DNA of 64,000 bases from positions 1 to 64,000 of the forward strand of contig JAFUEX010000001.1 in assembly GCA_017470165.1 (NCBI GenBank). Direction: 5' to 3'. Origin of the DNA: Alphaproteobacteria bacterium (GTDB lineage Bacteria > Pseudomonadota > Alphaproteobacteria > RF32 > CAG-239). The position numbers and the translations under genes were made by a program. Positions 10,071 through 20,344 of this stretch are shown here, in pieces. The notes beneath the pieces are model-generated. The model saw only the letters and a list, made by a program, of their open reading frames with translations. It did no database searches and was not told the DNA's origin. Within the stretch, counting starts at the first letter, position 1. The number at the start of each line of letters is the position of its first letter.

Positions 10071-10241
10071 ATGAGAGTTAAAGAAACCGATTTGCAGCTT
10101 ATGAGCGCTGATGACAAAAATTCTTACCCCGCCCCCAGTGTTTCGCGGGTGTTAACTATTCGTAAGAAAATTGCTGATCTCAAGGGACAGTCGTTCAACC
10201 CCGCCAAGGTTGTGTTGTCGGACAAGAGCAACGAAAAATAA
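10071..10241 (+). CDS. Small hypothetical protein (56 aa) between rpoH and prmC
   Basis: The frame ATG..TAA encodes 56 residues, a polar peptide with a basic stretch (TIRKKIADLKG). A GGAG motif 10 bases upstream and an AT-rich promoter-like stretch support translation. The gene occupies most of the otherwise empty space between rpoH and prmC and uses the same strand and similar codons. I do not recognise a family. Confidence 0.6.
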   Translation: MRVKETDLQLMSADDKNSYPAPSVSRVLTIRKKIADLKGQSFNPAKVVLSDKSNEK

Positions 10242-10256
10242 GCAGTCGGGTTCGTC

Positions 10257-11117
10257 TTGAATATCAAACAAATCATTACTGAAAAATCAGCTCTTTTGCG
10301 GTCATTCGGCATAGATGCATCGCCCTTTGAGCTCAAACTTATGCTTGCCTCTATATTACATACCGAACCGAAGTTCATTCGCCCCGATGCTGAGTTGACC
10401 TCGCAGCAGGAGCAGGAATTGGCTGATATGCTTGCCCAAAGGCTGCAGCACCGCCCGGTTGATAAAATCATCGGGCGCAAAGGTTTTTACAAATATGATT
10501 TTGCAGTTAATGATGATGTTTTATCTCCGCGTTGTGACAGCGAAATTTTGGTTGAAACGGGACTGAATTGGTTGCAAGGTATAGACGCTCCGCGCATCCT
10601 TGAGCTGGGGGTGGGCTCGGGGTGTCTTATTTTATCTTTGTTGTCCGACTTGCCGACCGCAATGGGGATAGGAATTGACATTTCGCCGTCAGCACTCAAG
10701 GTGGCTGCGCAAAATGCCGAGCTTTTGCACATCAACTCATCTCGTTTAAAATTGGTTCCTAAAAGCTGGTTTGATGCGGACATAGTTTCATTTTTGCTGT
10801 CCGAGGGGCAATTTGATTTGCTCATCAGCAATCCGCCGTATATTCCGAGTAGCGAAATTGGCGCGCTGGATGCCGAGGTTAGGGATTATGACCCGCTGAC
10901 AGCTTTGGACGGCGGTGCGGATGGTCTGCGAGATTATCGGCGGATTGTCGAAATTGCTCCTCTGCTGCTAAAGGAGAAAGCCGCTGCGGTGTTGGAAGCC
11001 GGTGATAGCACTCAGTTGGCCGCAATTGGTGATATGGGGTGCGCTCACGGTTTGAGCAAGGTTGCCGCCTTGCCGGATTTGAGCGGGCAAGACCGTTGTA
11101 TAATTTTGAAAAAATGA
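10257..11117 (+). CDS. prmC: Release factor glutamine methyltransferase
   Basis: A 286-residue SAM-dependent methyltransferase that methylates the Gln of the GGQ motif in peptide chain release factors. The N-terminal helical substrate-binding domain is followed by the Rossmann fold with the SAM-binding ELGVGSG motif near residue 117. The catalytic NPPY signature (NPPYIPSSE) lies near residue 191. The predicted start is TTG at 10257; the upstream spacing is poor, so the start is uncertain by a few codons. It is often near prfA, but prfA is not in this window. Confidence 0.9.
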   Translation: MNIKQIITEKSALLRSFGIDASPFELKLMLASILHTEPKFIRPDAELTSQQEQELADMLAQRLQHRPVDKIIGRKGFYKYDFAVNDDVLSPRCDSEILVETGLNWLQGIDAPRILELGVGSGCLILSLLSDLPTAMGIGIDISPSALKVAAQNAELLHINSSRLKLVPKSWFDADIVSFLLSEGQFDLLISNPPYIPSSEIGALDAEVRDYDPLTALDGGADGLRDYRRIVEIAPLLLKEKAAAVLEAGDSTQLAAIGDMGCAHGLSKVAALPDLSGQDRCIILKK

Positions 11118-11262
11118 TTTGCTTTTGTAAAAAAGTTTTATTATTATGGCAACGAAATTGACAGGGGCAATCAGCAAGCTCCTTAAAAAGTTGAAAATCT
11201 GAAATATCTTTGTTTTGAAGTTGTGCATCTTGTAAGGTGCGGTTTTTGTGGTAATTACTTAA

Positions 11263-11781
11263 ATGAAAAAAAATAAATATCGTAACAATTATAATAGCAA
11301 CAATAATCAGGGTTATTCTCTGAACTATAAGTTTGACAGTGTTTCTCCGGCCGGTAAATGCAGCGGTACGGCGCTTGACTTGATAAAGCGCTACAACGAT
11401 TTGGCCAAGGAAGCGCACGGCAACGGCAATTATGTCGAGGCTGAGGTTTTCCGTCAGTATGCCGAGCACTATCGCAAGATAGTTACCGAGATTAATGAGC
11501 GCAAACAGCGTTTTGAGCCTCGCGAGCAAACATCGATGGAACGTGCTCCGGCATCAGGTCTTGCCTCTGAGACACAGCCGGATTCTTCATCATCGGCCAA
11601 TGTTCCGGCTGAAAATCCTGAGGCCGGCATCCCCGAGGCGGCGGCAGAGCAATCTTTGGTCGAAACCAAGGCCAAAAAGTCGTTTAAGGTAATTGAGATT
11701 ACCGACGATCAGCCGAAACCGCACCGCACTTATAAGCCGCGTGTCAAAAAAATAGCCGCGGAAGATGCGGGTAATGCCTGA
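11263..11781 (+). CDS. DUF4167-domain protein
   Basis: A 172-residue protein whose N-terminal half matches the alphaproteobacterial DUF4167 pattern: a basic Asn-rich leader, then SPAGKCSGTALDLIKRY, then ..ARDA/KEAHGNGNYVEAEVF.QYAEHYRKI. The C-terminal half is low-complexity (Pro, Ala, Glu) and ends in a basic tail, as in other members. Its function is not established; RNA binding has been suggested by its composition only. In other alphaproteobacteria this family commonly sits near prmC, as here. Confidence 0.85.
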   Translation: MKKNKYRNNYNSNNNQGYSLNYKFDSVSPAGKCSGTALDLIKRYNDLAKEAHGNGNYVEAEVFRQYAEHYRKIVTEINERKQRFEPREQTSMERAPASGLASETQPDSSSSANVPAENPEAGIPEAAAEQSLVETKAKKSFKVIEITDDQPKPHRTYKPRVKKIAAEDAGNA

Positions 11782-11817
11782 TGGGTACGGTAGTTTGCGA
11801 ACTTAAGAGGTAATTTA

Positions 11818-12954
11818 ATGCCGTTTTTATTGATTTATTTGGTCATTGCTGCCGCGTGTTCGGCCATAACTATCAAAAACCTGATTGGCTACGGCGAGGT
11901 CAGGCGTTCTTGTAAAATTGCCGTTTCGATAGTGGTTGTGCTTGGCTGGTTCGGCTCGCTTCCGGTATATTGGATAAAAAAATACAATCTGTTAAATGAT
12001 ACTGTTTACGGTGTGGTCAGCTCTGTTTTATATTTTATGCTGGCCTTTGTTTTTGTATTGTTTGTTTTGATAATGCTGCGGGATATTTTATGGTTTGTAT
12101 TTTTTCAAATTTTGAAATTGACCGGCCATACTTCGTGGTCGCTTGATCCTAACAACGAAGAGGTTTTGTCTCGGGCCAACATCGTCGGTGCTATATTGGC
12201 GTTGTTGATTTGTTTTTATGCTTCTTATCAGGGGAGCAAACTTCCTGTTGTGGCCGAGCTTAATGTCAGCAGCGACAAGATAACTTCTAATCTGAAAATC
12301 GTACAAATCAGCGACTTGCATTTAGAACGCAATGTTTCGCGCGACAAGGTTAAAAATTTGGTGGATTTTGTTAATTCGCTCAATCCGGATGTCGTGGTTT
12401 TGACCGGCGATATTATTAATGATGAGATGGCAAAGGTTTCGCCTCTGCTCTATGAAATGCGGGCGTTTAGTGCGCCTTACGGCGCTTATAGTGTAATGGG
12501 CGACAACGAGTTTGACAACAATGTCTATGATGCCAAAAAGGCCTTTGACGAAAATGGTATACCGATGTTATTCAACGGTGGCAAAGATATTAAGGTTGCC
12601 AATATCTTCATCGCCGGAGTGCCGGATTATTCCACTATGTCCGAGCGCATAAATTTGTGGCGCACCATCTACAAATCCAAAAAAGAAAACTATCGTGTGT
12701 TGTTGTCTCACTCGCCGCTGATTATTGACGCTTTGTCCAAAGACGTTTTTGATATGGTGCTTTCCGGACATACTCACGGCGGACAGTTTTATCCGTTTCA
12801 TTGGATTGTAGAAAAAATGAACAGCTATTTGGCCGGACATTATATCGTCAATGGTATCGACTTGTTTGTCTCGCGCGGTGTGGGCGCTTGGGGGCCGAAA
12901 ATGCGGTTGGGAGCACCGGCAGATATCGCGGTAATCAATTTACGCACAAAATAA
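11818..12954 (+). CDS. Membrane-anchored metallophosphoesterase (YkuE/YaeI-like)
   Basis: The first 150 of 378 residues hold about four membrane segments. The rest is a calcineurin-like phosphoesterase with all the metal-binding motifs: ISDLHLE near residue 164, VVLTGDIIND near 194, GDNEFD near 227, a lone His in SHSPL near 298, and SGHTHGGQ near 318. Family members hydrolyse phosphoester substrates at or outside the inner membrane; the substrate here is unknown. A good ribosome binding site (AAGAGG) precedes the ATG. It follows the DUF4167 gene by 36 bases. Confidence 0.85.
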   Translation: MPFLLIYLVIAAACSAITIKNLIGYGEVRRSCKIAVSIVVVLGWFGSLPVYWIKKYNLLNDTVYGVVSSVLYFMLAFVFVLFVLIMLRDILWFVFFQILKLTGHTSWSLDPNNEEVLSRANIVGAILALLICFYASYQGSKLPVVAELNVSSDKITSNLKIVQISDLHLERNVSRDKVKNLVDFVNSLNPDVVVLTGDIINDEMAKVSPLLYEMRAFSAPYGAYSVMGDNEFDNNVYDAKKAFDENGIPMLFNGGKDIKVANIFIAGVPDYSTMSERINLWRTIYKSKKENYRVLLSHSPLIIDALSKDVFDMVLSGHTHGGQFYPFHWIVEKMNSYLAGHYIVNGIDLFVSRGVGAWGPKMRLGAPADIAVINLRTK

Positions 12955-12965
12955 TTCAGCAAAAC

Positions 12966-12995
12966 TTGATTTTTGCCTCATTCGTTTCCTATATT
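12966..12995 (+). promoter_or_regulatory. Candidate promoter of clpB
   Basis: TTGATT (12966-12971), an 18-base spacer, then TATATT (12990-12995) reads as a sigma-70 promoter. The same stretch, CTTGATT with a downstream CCTATATTA, is also a loose match to a sigma-32 promoter. The strong ribosome binding site (GGAGG) follows at 13015-13019. Confidence 0.4.
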
Positions 12996-13029
12996 ATATA
13001 ATAAGAGACGAAACGGAGGTAATTAAACT

Positions 13030-15615
13030 ATGGATTTTGAAAAACTGACCAACAAATCAAAAGATATAATTGAAAAGACCGTCAATATTGCCGTGGCGGC
13101 CAAAAACCAATATGTCACCCCGCTGCATTTGCTCAAAGCATTGCTGGCGGACAAAAACCCGACGGTGACCGATTTACTCAGTCATTCCGGTGGCAACTTG
13201 CAACAGATTACCGCACGGGTTGACAGCGAGCTTTCCCGTTTGCCGCAAGTGGCCGGTGGTTCAGTGCAAACTCTGATGAACCAAGAGTTTACCTCGATGA
13301 TGCAAGAGGCCGAACGTCTGGCGGAAAAATCCGGTGACAGCTTTGTCACGCTGGAGCGGTTGCTGCAGGCCTTGTTGATGAGCGCGGGCACTTTAGCTTA
13401 TGAAATCTTAATTTCGGCAGGCTGTGATGCCACCAAGTTAAACGCGGCAATTAACCAATATCGTCAAGGGCGTATTGCTGACAGCCAAACAGCCGAAGAT
13501 ACTTTCGAGGCCTTAAAAAAATTCACCATTGACGTAACCCAGCGCGCCAAAGAGGGCAAGCTCGATCCGGTTATCGGACGCGAGCAGGAGATACGTCGCG
13601 CCATTCAGGTTTTATCGCGCCGAACTAAGAACAATCCGGTGCTTATCGGTGAACCCGGAGTGGGAAAAACCGCCATTGTCGAAGGCTTGGCCAACCGGAT
13701 TATTAATAATGATGTGCCGGAGAGTCTGCAAAACAAACGCCTGCTGTCGCTGGATTTGGGGGCGTTGATTGCCGGCGCTAAATTCCGCGGCGAGTTTGAA
13801 GAGCGCCTGAAAGCCGTACTCAAAGATATCGATGCTGCCAATGGCGAGATAATATTGTTTATTGATGAGATGCACACCCTTGTCGGAGCCGGTGCCGCCG
13901 AGGGCTCGATGGATGCCTCCAATCTGCTCAAGCCGGCTTTGGCGCGCGGCGAATTGCATTGTATGGGCGCCACCACCTTGAATGAGTATAAAAAATATAT
14001 CGAAAAAGATGCGGCTTTAGCTCGGCGCTTTCAGGAAATTTATGTGGCCGAGCCGACTTTGGAAGATACAATTTCGATTTTGCGTGGTATTAAAGAAAAG
14101 TTTGAGTTGCACCACGGAGTTAAAATTTCGGATGCCGCGCTTTATGCGGCGGCCACCTTGTCTGACCGCTATATCAACGATCGATTTTTGCCCGATAAGG
14201 CCATCGATCTGATGGACGAGGCTGCCAGTGCTTTGCGGATGGCAATCGATTCCAAGCCTGAGGAGTTGGACGCTCTCGACCGCAAAATTATGCAGCTTAA
14301 GATAGAAGCTGCCGCCTTAAGCAAAGAAAAAGACCCGCGCTCCAAACAACGTCTGGATGCGGTTAATTTTGAAATTTCCGGCTTGGAGAGCAAAGCTAAA
14401 GGTTGGGAAGAAAAATGGGCCAAAGGCAAACAGAACCTTGCTGAGTTTACCCGCCTCAAAGACAAATTGGACAAGGCCAAAATCGAAGCCGATATTGCCA
14501 AACGCAACGGACAATTGGATAAGGCCGGCGAGCTGCAGTACAGCATTATTCCCGATTTGGAGAAAAAAATTACTGAGGCCGAAGCACAGGCCAAAGCAGC
14601 CAAACAAACCTTCAGCGAGACGGTTACGGACGAGGATATTGCTCATATCGTCTCTAAGCGCACCGGCATTCCGGTCGATAAGATGCTGGGCAGCGAGCGC
14701 GAAAAACTCCTTAAGATGGAAGAATATCTGAGCCGGCGTGTGGTTGGGCAAAAAGAGGCTATATCGGCCATTGCCAATGCCATTCGGCGTTCGCGCGCCG
14801 GCATTTCCGATGCCTCGCAGCCCATCGGTTCGTTTTTGTTCTTAGGTCCCACCGGTGTGGGCAAAACCGAGCTGAGCAAAGCGGTGGCCGAATTTTTGTT
14901 TGATGATGAGCGCGCCATTTTGCGTGTTGATATGTCCGAATATATGGAAAAACACGCGGTGGCTCGTCTTATCGGTTCGCCTCCGGGGTATGTCGGCTAT
15001 GAGGAGGGCGGTTTCCTTACCGAGGCCGTGCGCCGGCGTCCTTATCAGGTTATTTTGTTTGATGAGGTCGAAAAAGCTCACCCCGATGTTTTCAATGTCT
15101 TGTTGCAGGTGTTGGATGACGGGCGCCTGACCGATGGCAAGGGACGCACGGTTGATTTCAAAAATACCTTAATAATTATGACTTCCAATCTCGGTTCCGA
15201 GATTTTGAGCAATGCCACCGGCGCTGATGATGGCAAAAAGGTGCGCGCTGCGGTAATGGAGGTGGTAAAAAATGCCTTTCGGCCGGAGTTTATTAACCGA
15301 ATTGATGAAATAACCATTTTCCATCGTTTGGATAAGAGCGCGATTAAGGAGATTGCCCAGTTGCAAATTTCGGCTATCGAAAAACGTTTGTCGCCGCGCA
15401 ATATCAAGCTCAAGGTGCACGACACCGCTTTTGTCTGGATTGTCAACAATGGTTATGATCCGGTTTATGGCGCGCGTCCTCTGAAGCGCCTGTTGAAAAA
15501 CAACATAGAAAACAAATTGGCCATCAAGATTATCAATGGTGAAATCAGCGATAATGACACCGCCGAAATCATTGTGCTCAACGGCGGTTTGGAAATTACC
15601 AAGGCCAAAAAATAG
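13030..15615 (+). CDS. clpB: ATP-dependent disaggregase ClpB
   Basis: A full-length (861 aa) Hsp100 chaperone that, with DnaK, pulls proteins out of aggregates in the cytosol. Domain order: Clp N domain (about 1-145), AAA+ domain 1 with Walker A GEPGVGKT near residue 207, the coiled-coil middle domain (about 400-520) that distinguishes ClpB from ClpA, and AAA+ domain 2 with Walker A GPTGVGKT near residue 607. The C-terminus ends soon after the D2-small domain. As a member of the heat-shock regulon it is a likely target of the RpoH encoded at 9142. Confidence 0.97.
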   Translation: MDFEKLTNKSKDIIEKTVNIAVAAKNQYVTPLHLLKALLADKNPTVTDLLSHSGGNLQQITARVDSELSRLPQVAGGSVQTLMNQEFTSMMQEAERLAEKSGDSFVTLERLLQALLMSAGTLAYEILISAGCDATKLNAAINQYRQGRIADSQTAEDTFEALKKFTIDVTQRAKEGKLDPVIGREQEIRRAIQVLSRRTKNNPVLIGEPGVGKTAIVEGLANRIINNDVPESLQNKRLLSLDLGALIAGAKFRGEFEERLKAVLKDIDAANGEIILFIDEMHTLVGAGAAEGSMDASNLLKPALARGELHCMGATTLNEYKKYIEKDAALARRFQEIYVAEPTLEDTISILRGIKEKFELHHGVKISDAALYAAATLSDRYINDRFLPDKAIDLMDEAASALRMAIDSKPEELDALDRKIMQLKIEAAALSKEKDPRSKQRLDAVNFEISGLESKAKGWEEKWAKGKQNLAEFTRLKDKLDKAKIEADIAKRNGQLDKAGELQYSIIPDLEKKITEAEAQAKAAKQTFSETVTDEDIAHIVSKRTGIPVDKMLGSEREKLLKMEEYLSRRVVGQKEAISAIANAIRRSRAGISDASQPIGSFLFLGPTGVGKTELSKAVAEFLFDDERAILRVDMSEYMEKHAVARLIGSPPGYVGYEEGGFLTEAVRRRPYQVILFDEVEKAHPDVFNVLLQVLDDGRLTDGKGRTVDFKNTLIIMTSNLGSEILSNATGADDGKKVRAAVMEVVKNAFRPEFINRIDEITIFHRLDKSAIKEIAQLQISAIEKRLSPRNIKLKVHDTAFVWIVNNGYDPVYGARPLKRLLKNNIENKLAIKIINGEISDNDTAEIIVLNGGLEITKAKK

Positions 15616-15644
15616 CACCGAGCAATCCGGTTGCATTGAAAAAA

Positions 15645-15677
15645 AATAAGGAGGCCTTTTGCGGTCTCCTTACGTTT
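15645..15677. terminator. Bidirectional terminator between clpB and the GDPD gene
   Basis: Stem TAAGGAG (15647-15653) pairs with CTCCTTA (15666-15672), with an A tract on the left and CGTTTTT on the right. It sits between convergent genes. Confidence 0.8.
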
Positions 15678-16538
15678 TTACAGTTTGCTGAGTTTATCAG
15701 TATCTACCAAATCAATATAAACTCCGGCGTGAGCCTTAATGGCTTCGGGGTTGTCCACGATTCTATACGACGGGTTGCCGTAAAGTATTACCGTCACTCC
15801 TTTGTCGTGCAGTTGTTTGATAAACTCTTTGTTTTTGTTAAACGACAATTCGCCCAAAATAACCGACTTCACATTAAAAAACTCCATCAGCTTGGCATAA
15901 TAAGCAGGGATGCCGTGACGCCCGCCTTTCAGCCGTAAGGTCGGATATTTTATACCATAGTGCAGGGCTTTAATGTAATCATACAAATGAAACACCTGCA
16001 CAATCATCCTGTCGGAAAATTCGCCGAAGGCTTGGGCAATATGTTTCACATCGCGCGATTTATCAGTCACCATTATCACTTGCGGATGTTCGCGCAAAAA
16101 TTCGGCAATTTGCCGCTCGTCTAACGTAGAATATTTGCCATAAATTTTGGCCGCCTGCACCTCTTCAAGCGAGCGTGGCGCACCCTGCCGTTCAGCGGCG
16201 CCGATAGAGGTGTTAAACAACTCCCAATCGTGGGCAGCAACAAAGTCTCCGTCGGTGGTTTCCAACAAATCCACCTCAATAAATTTCATTCCCTTTTTGA
16301 CCGACTGTTCATAAGCCTCCTTGGCATCGGTATAGATATGACCGTCGATTTCACCGCCGGCATGAGCAATCAAATGCTCGCCCTTGCTTGATGTGGTATA
16401 AAAAGGCCATGGCTCTTTATCTGCACGGCTTTGTCGTATGGCGTCGGCATAATAGCCCATCCACCCCGCGCCGCCGCACAGTGCAATTATTAAAATCGCC
16501 ATAGCCGCCAATAGAAATTTCTTTATTAATTTTTTCAT
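15678..16538 (-). CDS. Glycerophosphodiester phosphodiesterase-family protein
   Basis: A 286-residue protein with an N-terminal membrane anchor (about residues 8-28) and a GDPD TIM-barrel domain. The catalytic pattern is present: IAHAGG near residue 56, then ..IEVDLLETTDGDFVAAHD near 88-106. GDPD enzymes cleave glycerophosphodiesters, or phosphoglycerol substituents, to glycerol-3-phosphate. The classical second His-Arg is replaced by HAGG, as in several membrane-tethered family members. It is divergent from the phosphoglycerol transferase-like gene at 16678, which suggests related envelope substrates. Confidence 0.78.
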   Translation of the reverse strand: MKKLIKKFLLAAMAILIIALCGGAGWMGYYADAIRQSRADKEPWPFYTTSSKGEHLIAHAGGEIDGHIYTDAKEAYEQSVKKGMKFIEVDLLETTDGDFVAAHDWELFNTSIGAAERQGAPRSLEEVQAAKIYGKYSTLDERQIAEFLREHPQVIMVTDKSRDVKHIAQAFGEFSDRMIVQVFHLYDYIKALHYGIKYPTLRLKGGRHGIPAYYAKLMEFFNVKSVILGELSFNKNKEFIKQLHDKGVTVILYGNPSYRIVDNPEAIKAHAGVYIDLVDTDKLSKL

Positions 16539-16677
16539 TGTTTTTATGCTCCGAATTTAACTTATCGGTCGTATGGTATATGAAACCTAAGCAAAAAACA
16601 ATAAAATTATTGCCAAATTAAAATTTTGCTTTTATGGTTAAAAAAAGTGAAAATATACAAGCAAAGTTGAGGATGTG

Positions 16678-18153
16678 ATGCTGTCATTATTAGTATTTTT
16701 CGGCGGCTTTATGCTGTTTTCAACGGCCAATTGGGTTATTCGCAAATTCGGTCCGGTTACCTATGAGCAAATAGTTTTTCATCTTAATATGCCCTTCGAT
16801 TCGGAAACGCGGCTGATGCTGAGTTATTTTAAGAATACGATTATGACCGGCATTATTCTCCTTGTGGTGCTGGCCTTGTTGTTTTGTCGCAAATATCGTT
16901 TGCACCTCAAAGCACTTGATGCGGTGAGGGACTTCGTTTTCCGTCATCGGATGGTGTTGAGCTTGGGATGGTTTGCCTTTTGTGTGATTTGGTTTTGCCT
17001 GCGGATGAATGTGTGGACTATGCTTAACTATCGCCGCTACAAAAGCGAGACTTCCAATTTTTATGAGCAGAATTATGTCCTGCCGCAGCACGCCAAGATA
17101 ACTTTCCCCAAGCACAAGCGCAACTTGGTGCTTATATTTATGGAAAGTATGGAGGCAACCTATGCCAAAACACCGCATCACGATTATTTTGACGCTGATT
17201 TGATACCGGAACTGCACCTGTTGGCCAAGCAGAATATCAACTTTAGCGACAATGAGTATATCGGCGGCGCTTATCCGATTGACGGCACTCAGTGGACGCA
17301 GGCCGGCTTGTTTGCTCAAACTTGCGGTGCTCCCATCCAATTGCCGATTAATGATGCCAACTTTTTTCATCCCAAAAACAGCTTTTATCCCAATGCTTGG
17401 TGCTTGTATGATATTTTGCGGCAAAAGGGTTATGAAGAGAGTTTTCTCATCGGCTCTAACGGCGAGTTTGCCGGAATGAACCGTTTTGTCGAAACTCACG
17501 GCCGCCAAAAGTTATTGGACACATTGTTTTATGCCGAGCGCGACGGGCTCAAACTGTCTTTTGAAAAAACGACCAAACTGCCCGATAAACAGCTTTTTGC
17601 CTACGCCAAAGAGGAGCTTATGCGCCTCAGTGCTGCAGCGCGGCCGTTTGTATTCACTTTGATGACATTAGACACTCATTACGGCACCGCCAAATTTGCC
17701 GATGATATATGCCAGCGCAAATATGGCACTGCCAATAATATTAAAAATGTGGTTTCTTGCTCCAGTTATCAAATTGCCGAATTTGTCGATTGGCTCAAGG
17801 CGCAGAGTTTTTATTCCGATACGGTGGTAGTTTTGTTGGGTGATCACCTGACAATGAACAATTTTTTCACTCCCGAGATGAACCGCAAGCCGCTTAATAT
17901 TTTTGTTAATTCGCCTCTGGGGGCAGACAAAACCAAAAATCGCATTTTTACGCCGTTTGATATTTATCCTACCGTCATTGAAAGTTTGGGCGCCAAAATC
18001 AGCGGTCATCGGCTTGGATTGGGCACTTCGCTGTTTTCGGATATTCCCACGCTGACGGAGAGCAAAATGAGCATTGAAGAAATGGATGAGGGCGTGCGCA
18101 AATCCTCCAAAATATATGATTGGCTCCTATACGGCAAATCCGTTCGTGATTAA
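16678..18153 (+). CDS. LTA synthase/OpgB-like phosphoglycerol transferase (sulfatase fold)
   Basis: About 491 residues: roughly three hydrophobic segments in the first 120 residues, then a periplasmic alkaline-phosphatase/sulfatase-fold domain. The N-terminal stretch VTYEQIVFHLNMP resembles OpgB (MdoB), which transfers phosphoglycerol from phosphatidylglycerol to periplasmic glucans. Metal and nucleophile motifs are visible: FMESMEATY near residue 160, GTQWTQAG near 203 (catalytic Thr) and GDHLTMNN near 390. The start is GTG at 16675 or ATG at 16678; the ATG has the better spacing from GAGG. Substrate assignment is by family only. Confidence 0.78.
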   Translation: MLSLLVFFGGFMLFSTANWVIRKFGPVTYEQIVFHLNMPFDSETRLMLSYFKNTIMTGIILLVVLALLFCRKYRLHLKALDAVRDFVFRHRMVLSLGWFAFCVIWFCLRMNVWTMLNYRRYKSETSNFYEQNYVLPQHAKITFPKHKRNLVLIFMESMEATYAKTPHHDYFDADLIPELHLLAKQNINFSDNEYIGGAYPIDGTQWTQAGLFAQTCGAPIQLPINDANFFHPKNSFYPNAWCLYDILRQKGYEESFLIGSNGEFAGMNRFVETHGRQKLLDTLFYAERDGLKLSFEKTTKLPDKQLFAYAKEELMRLSAAARPFVFTLMTLDTHYGTAKFADDICQRKYGTANNIKNVVSCSSYQIAEFVDWLKAQSFYSDTVVVLLGDHLTMNNFFTPEMNRKPLNIFVNSPLGADKTKNRIFTPFDIYPTVIESLGAKISGHRLGLGTSLFSDIPTLTESKMSIEEMDEGVRKSSKIYDWLLYGKSVRD

Positions 18154-18263
18154 GCCGAAAGTGCTTGTCGGGGTGATAGATGGGCAAGAGTGGCACGCCA
18201 TCTTGTTTTTTCACCTTTGATAGGCTATATTTACCATAATTAATTTAAAGGAAGGATAAAATT

Positions 18264-19205
18264 ATGCAAATAGGAATAATCGGTGCCGGTTCGGTTGGTG
18301 CGGCAACAGCCTTTGCTTTGATGATGCATGGAGTTGCCCGCAAAATCACCTTGGTTGACATCAATTCTCAGCGGGCTTTTGCCGAGGCCGCGGATATTGC
18401 TCACGCCGCGCCTTTTGCTTATGCCAACAAGGTAAAATCCGGCACTTATGCTGACCTGAAATGCTGCGAAATCATCATAATTACTGCCGGCGCCAACCAA
18501 AAACAAGGCGAAAGTCGCACGGATCTTTTGGAACGTAATGTAAAAATATTTGCCGAAATTATTCCTCAGGTGGTAAAATATGCTCCCAACTCGATTCTTT
18601 TGGTGGCCACCAATCCGGTTGATGTAATGACCTATGTTACCCTAAAATTGTCCAATCTGCCCCAAAGCCGGGTTATCGGTAGCGGAACGGTGCTTGATAC
18701 GGCGCGTTTTCGCACCGATTTGGGCTATCATCTTGGGGTATCGCCCAAGTCGATTCACGCCAATGTTTTGGGCGAGCATGGTGACAGTGAAGTTTTGTGC
18801 TGGGACGGCGGCGATGCCGGAACTATCCCCTTAAAAGAATTGGCTGCCGCATTAGGCTGCCCGATTACCGCAGAGATCAAGGCCAAAATTGATGACGATG
18901 TGCGCAACGCCGCCTATAAAATCATTGCCGGTAAAGGTGCCACATTTTATGGTATTGCCGGCGCTTTAACCCGCATTTGTCAAGCTGTTACCACCAACGA
19001 ATATGCAATTCTCACCGTATCATCGTTGCACGCCGAGGTTGAAGGGGTTAAAGATGTATGTTTATCTTTGCCCTGTGTAGTGGGCAAACGAGGTATCCAT
19101 AGTGTGTTGCAGCCGAACTTGAGCTCCGATGAAGCGCAAAAACTCGCTCTCAGTGCCGCCAAACTCAAGGAATTGTGTCTGACTGCCGAGCAAATGCTGG
19201 CCTGA
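18264..19205 (+). CDS. ldh: L-lactate dehydrogenase
   Basis: A 313-residue NAD-dependent dehydrogenase with an N-terminal GAGSVG Rossmann motif (residues 7-12). The catalytic loop reads GANQKQGESR. Its Gln79 occupies the position that is Gln in lactate but Arg in malate dehydrogenases, so lactate/pyruvate specificity is favoured. The catalytic His lies in GEHGDSE near residue 174. The enzyme regenerates NAD+ by reducing pyruvate, consistent with a fermentative or low-oxygen lifestyle. It is a single gene with an AAGGAAGGA ribosome binding site. Confidence 0.9.
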   Translation: MQIGIIGAGSVGAATAFALMMHGVARKITLVDINSQRAFAEAADIAHAAPFAYANKVKSGTYADLKCCEIIIITAGANQKQGESRTDLLERNVKIFAEIIPQVVKYAPNSILLVATNPVDVMTYVTLKLSNLPQSRVIGSGTVLDTARFRTDLGYHLGVSPKSIHANVLGEHGDSEVLCWDGGDAGTIPLKELAAALGCPITAEIKAKIDDDVRNAAYKIIAGKGATFYGIAGALTRICQAVTTNEYAILTVSSLHAEVEGVKDVCLSLPCVVGKRGIHSVLQPNLSSDEAQKLALSAAKLKELCLTAEQMLA

Positions 19206-19242
19206 CGGCAATAATCTCCGCATTTGATTGCCGCGCATTTTT
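19206..19242 (+). terminator. Possible terminator after ldh
   Basis: CGGCAA (19206-19211) pairs with TTGCCG (19228-19233), followed by an imperfect T tract. The stem is short and the loop long, so this is tentative. Confidence 0.35.
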
Positions 19243-19303
19243 AGCTTGCAACCTTTGATTTTGCTGTGTATATTCCTCCTCAAGGGATATAAAGGTTTCG
19301 ACT

Positions 19304-20344
19304 ATGGTCAAAGTAATCACATTAGGCTGTCGGATGAATGCTTATGAGTCCGAGGTCATCAAGGAAAAATTGCAGCATATTGATAATCTGATAATTATCA
19401 ACACTTGCGCGGTTACCGGCGAGGCTGAGCGCCAGTGCCGACAGACTATTCGCAAACTGGCCAAAGAAAATCCGCAGGCGCGCATTGTGGTTACCGGTTG
19501 TGCCGCGCAGATAGCTCCGCAAAAATTTGCCGCGCTGCCGGAGGTCGATTTGGTTTTGGGTAATATCGAAAAAAACAATATTGATAAAATATTATCATCC
19601 GAGCCGGAAGAAAAAACCATTGTCGGCGACATCTCATCTTATGGCGGTTATGACGACTATCTCATTACCGGATTCGAAGGACGGCAAAAGGCTTTTGTGC
19701 AAATTCAGCAAGGCTGTGACCATCGCTGCACTTATTGCATTGTGCCTTATGCCCGCGGCCGCAATCGCAGTGTTCCCGAAGCCGATATCATCGCCCAGAT
19801 AAATACTTTGCTGCAACAGGGGTTTGCCAAGATATGCCTGACCGGTGTTGATATATGCTCATATCAGCCCTCGTTTGTGCATCTGGTAGAGCACATTTTG
19901 GCTCAAACCGCCATCCCGCAGCTTGATTTCGGCTCGCTTGATCCGGCCGCACTTAACGATGAGTTTGTCGATATTTTGCGTATTCATCCTAATATCGGGG
20001 CTTATCTGCATTTTTCGGTTCAGTCCGGCGATAACCTTATCCTCAAAAGAATGAAGCGCCGCCACAGTCGCGAGGATGTGATTAATTTGTGTCGCAAAAT
20101 TAAGGCCGTGCGGCCGGATATTATCTTGGGTGCTGATTTTATTTGCGGTTTTCCCACCGAAACGGTTGAACAATTTAATAATACTCTCAAATTAGTCGAT
20201 GAGGCCGGACTGAGCAAATTACACGTTTTTCCTTATTCGGAGCGGTTGGGTACGCCGGCGGCACTGATGCCGCAAATTCCGATGGATGAACGTCGTCGCC
20301 GCGCCGAAATTTTACGTCAAAAAGGAGAAAATGCCGATGTTTGA
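19304..20344 (+). CDS. mtaB: tRNA threonylcarbamoyladenosine methylthiotransferase MtaB-like (short form)
   Basis: A radical-SAM methylthiotransferase of 346 residues. The N-terminal MTTase domain has Cys residues in TLGCRMN (C9), INTCAV and VTGCA that bind one Fe-S cluster. The radical SAM motif CDHRCTYCIVPYARG lies near residue 140, and GVDIC/GFPTET are further family marks. LGCRMN with this spacing is the MtaB type, acting on t6A37, rather than MiaB. It stops soon after the radical SAM domain, so the C-terminal TRAM-like domain usual in about 430-residue homologues is absent. The gene overlaps ftsY by 8 bases. Confidence 0.85.
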   Translation: MVKVITLGCRMNAYESEVIKEKLQHIDNLIIINTCAVTGEAERQCRQTIRKLAKENPQARIVVTGCAAQIAPQKFAALPEVDLVLGNIEKNNIDKILSSEPEEKTIVGDISSYGGYDDYLITGFEGRQKAFVQIQQGCDHRCTYCIVPYARGRNRSVPEADIIAQINTLLQQGFAKICLTGVDICSYQPSFVHLVEHILAQTAIPQLDFGSLDPAALNDEFVDILRIHPNIGAYLHFSVQSGDNLILKRMKRRHSREDVINLCRKIKAVRPDIILGADFICGFPTETVEQFNNTLKLVDEAGLSKLHVFPYSERLGTPAALMPQIPMDERRRRAEILRQKGENADV

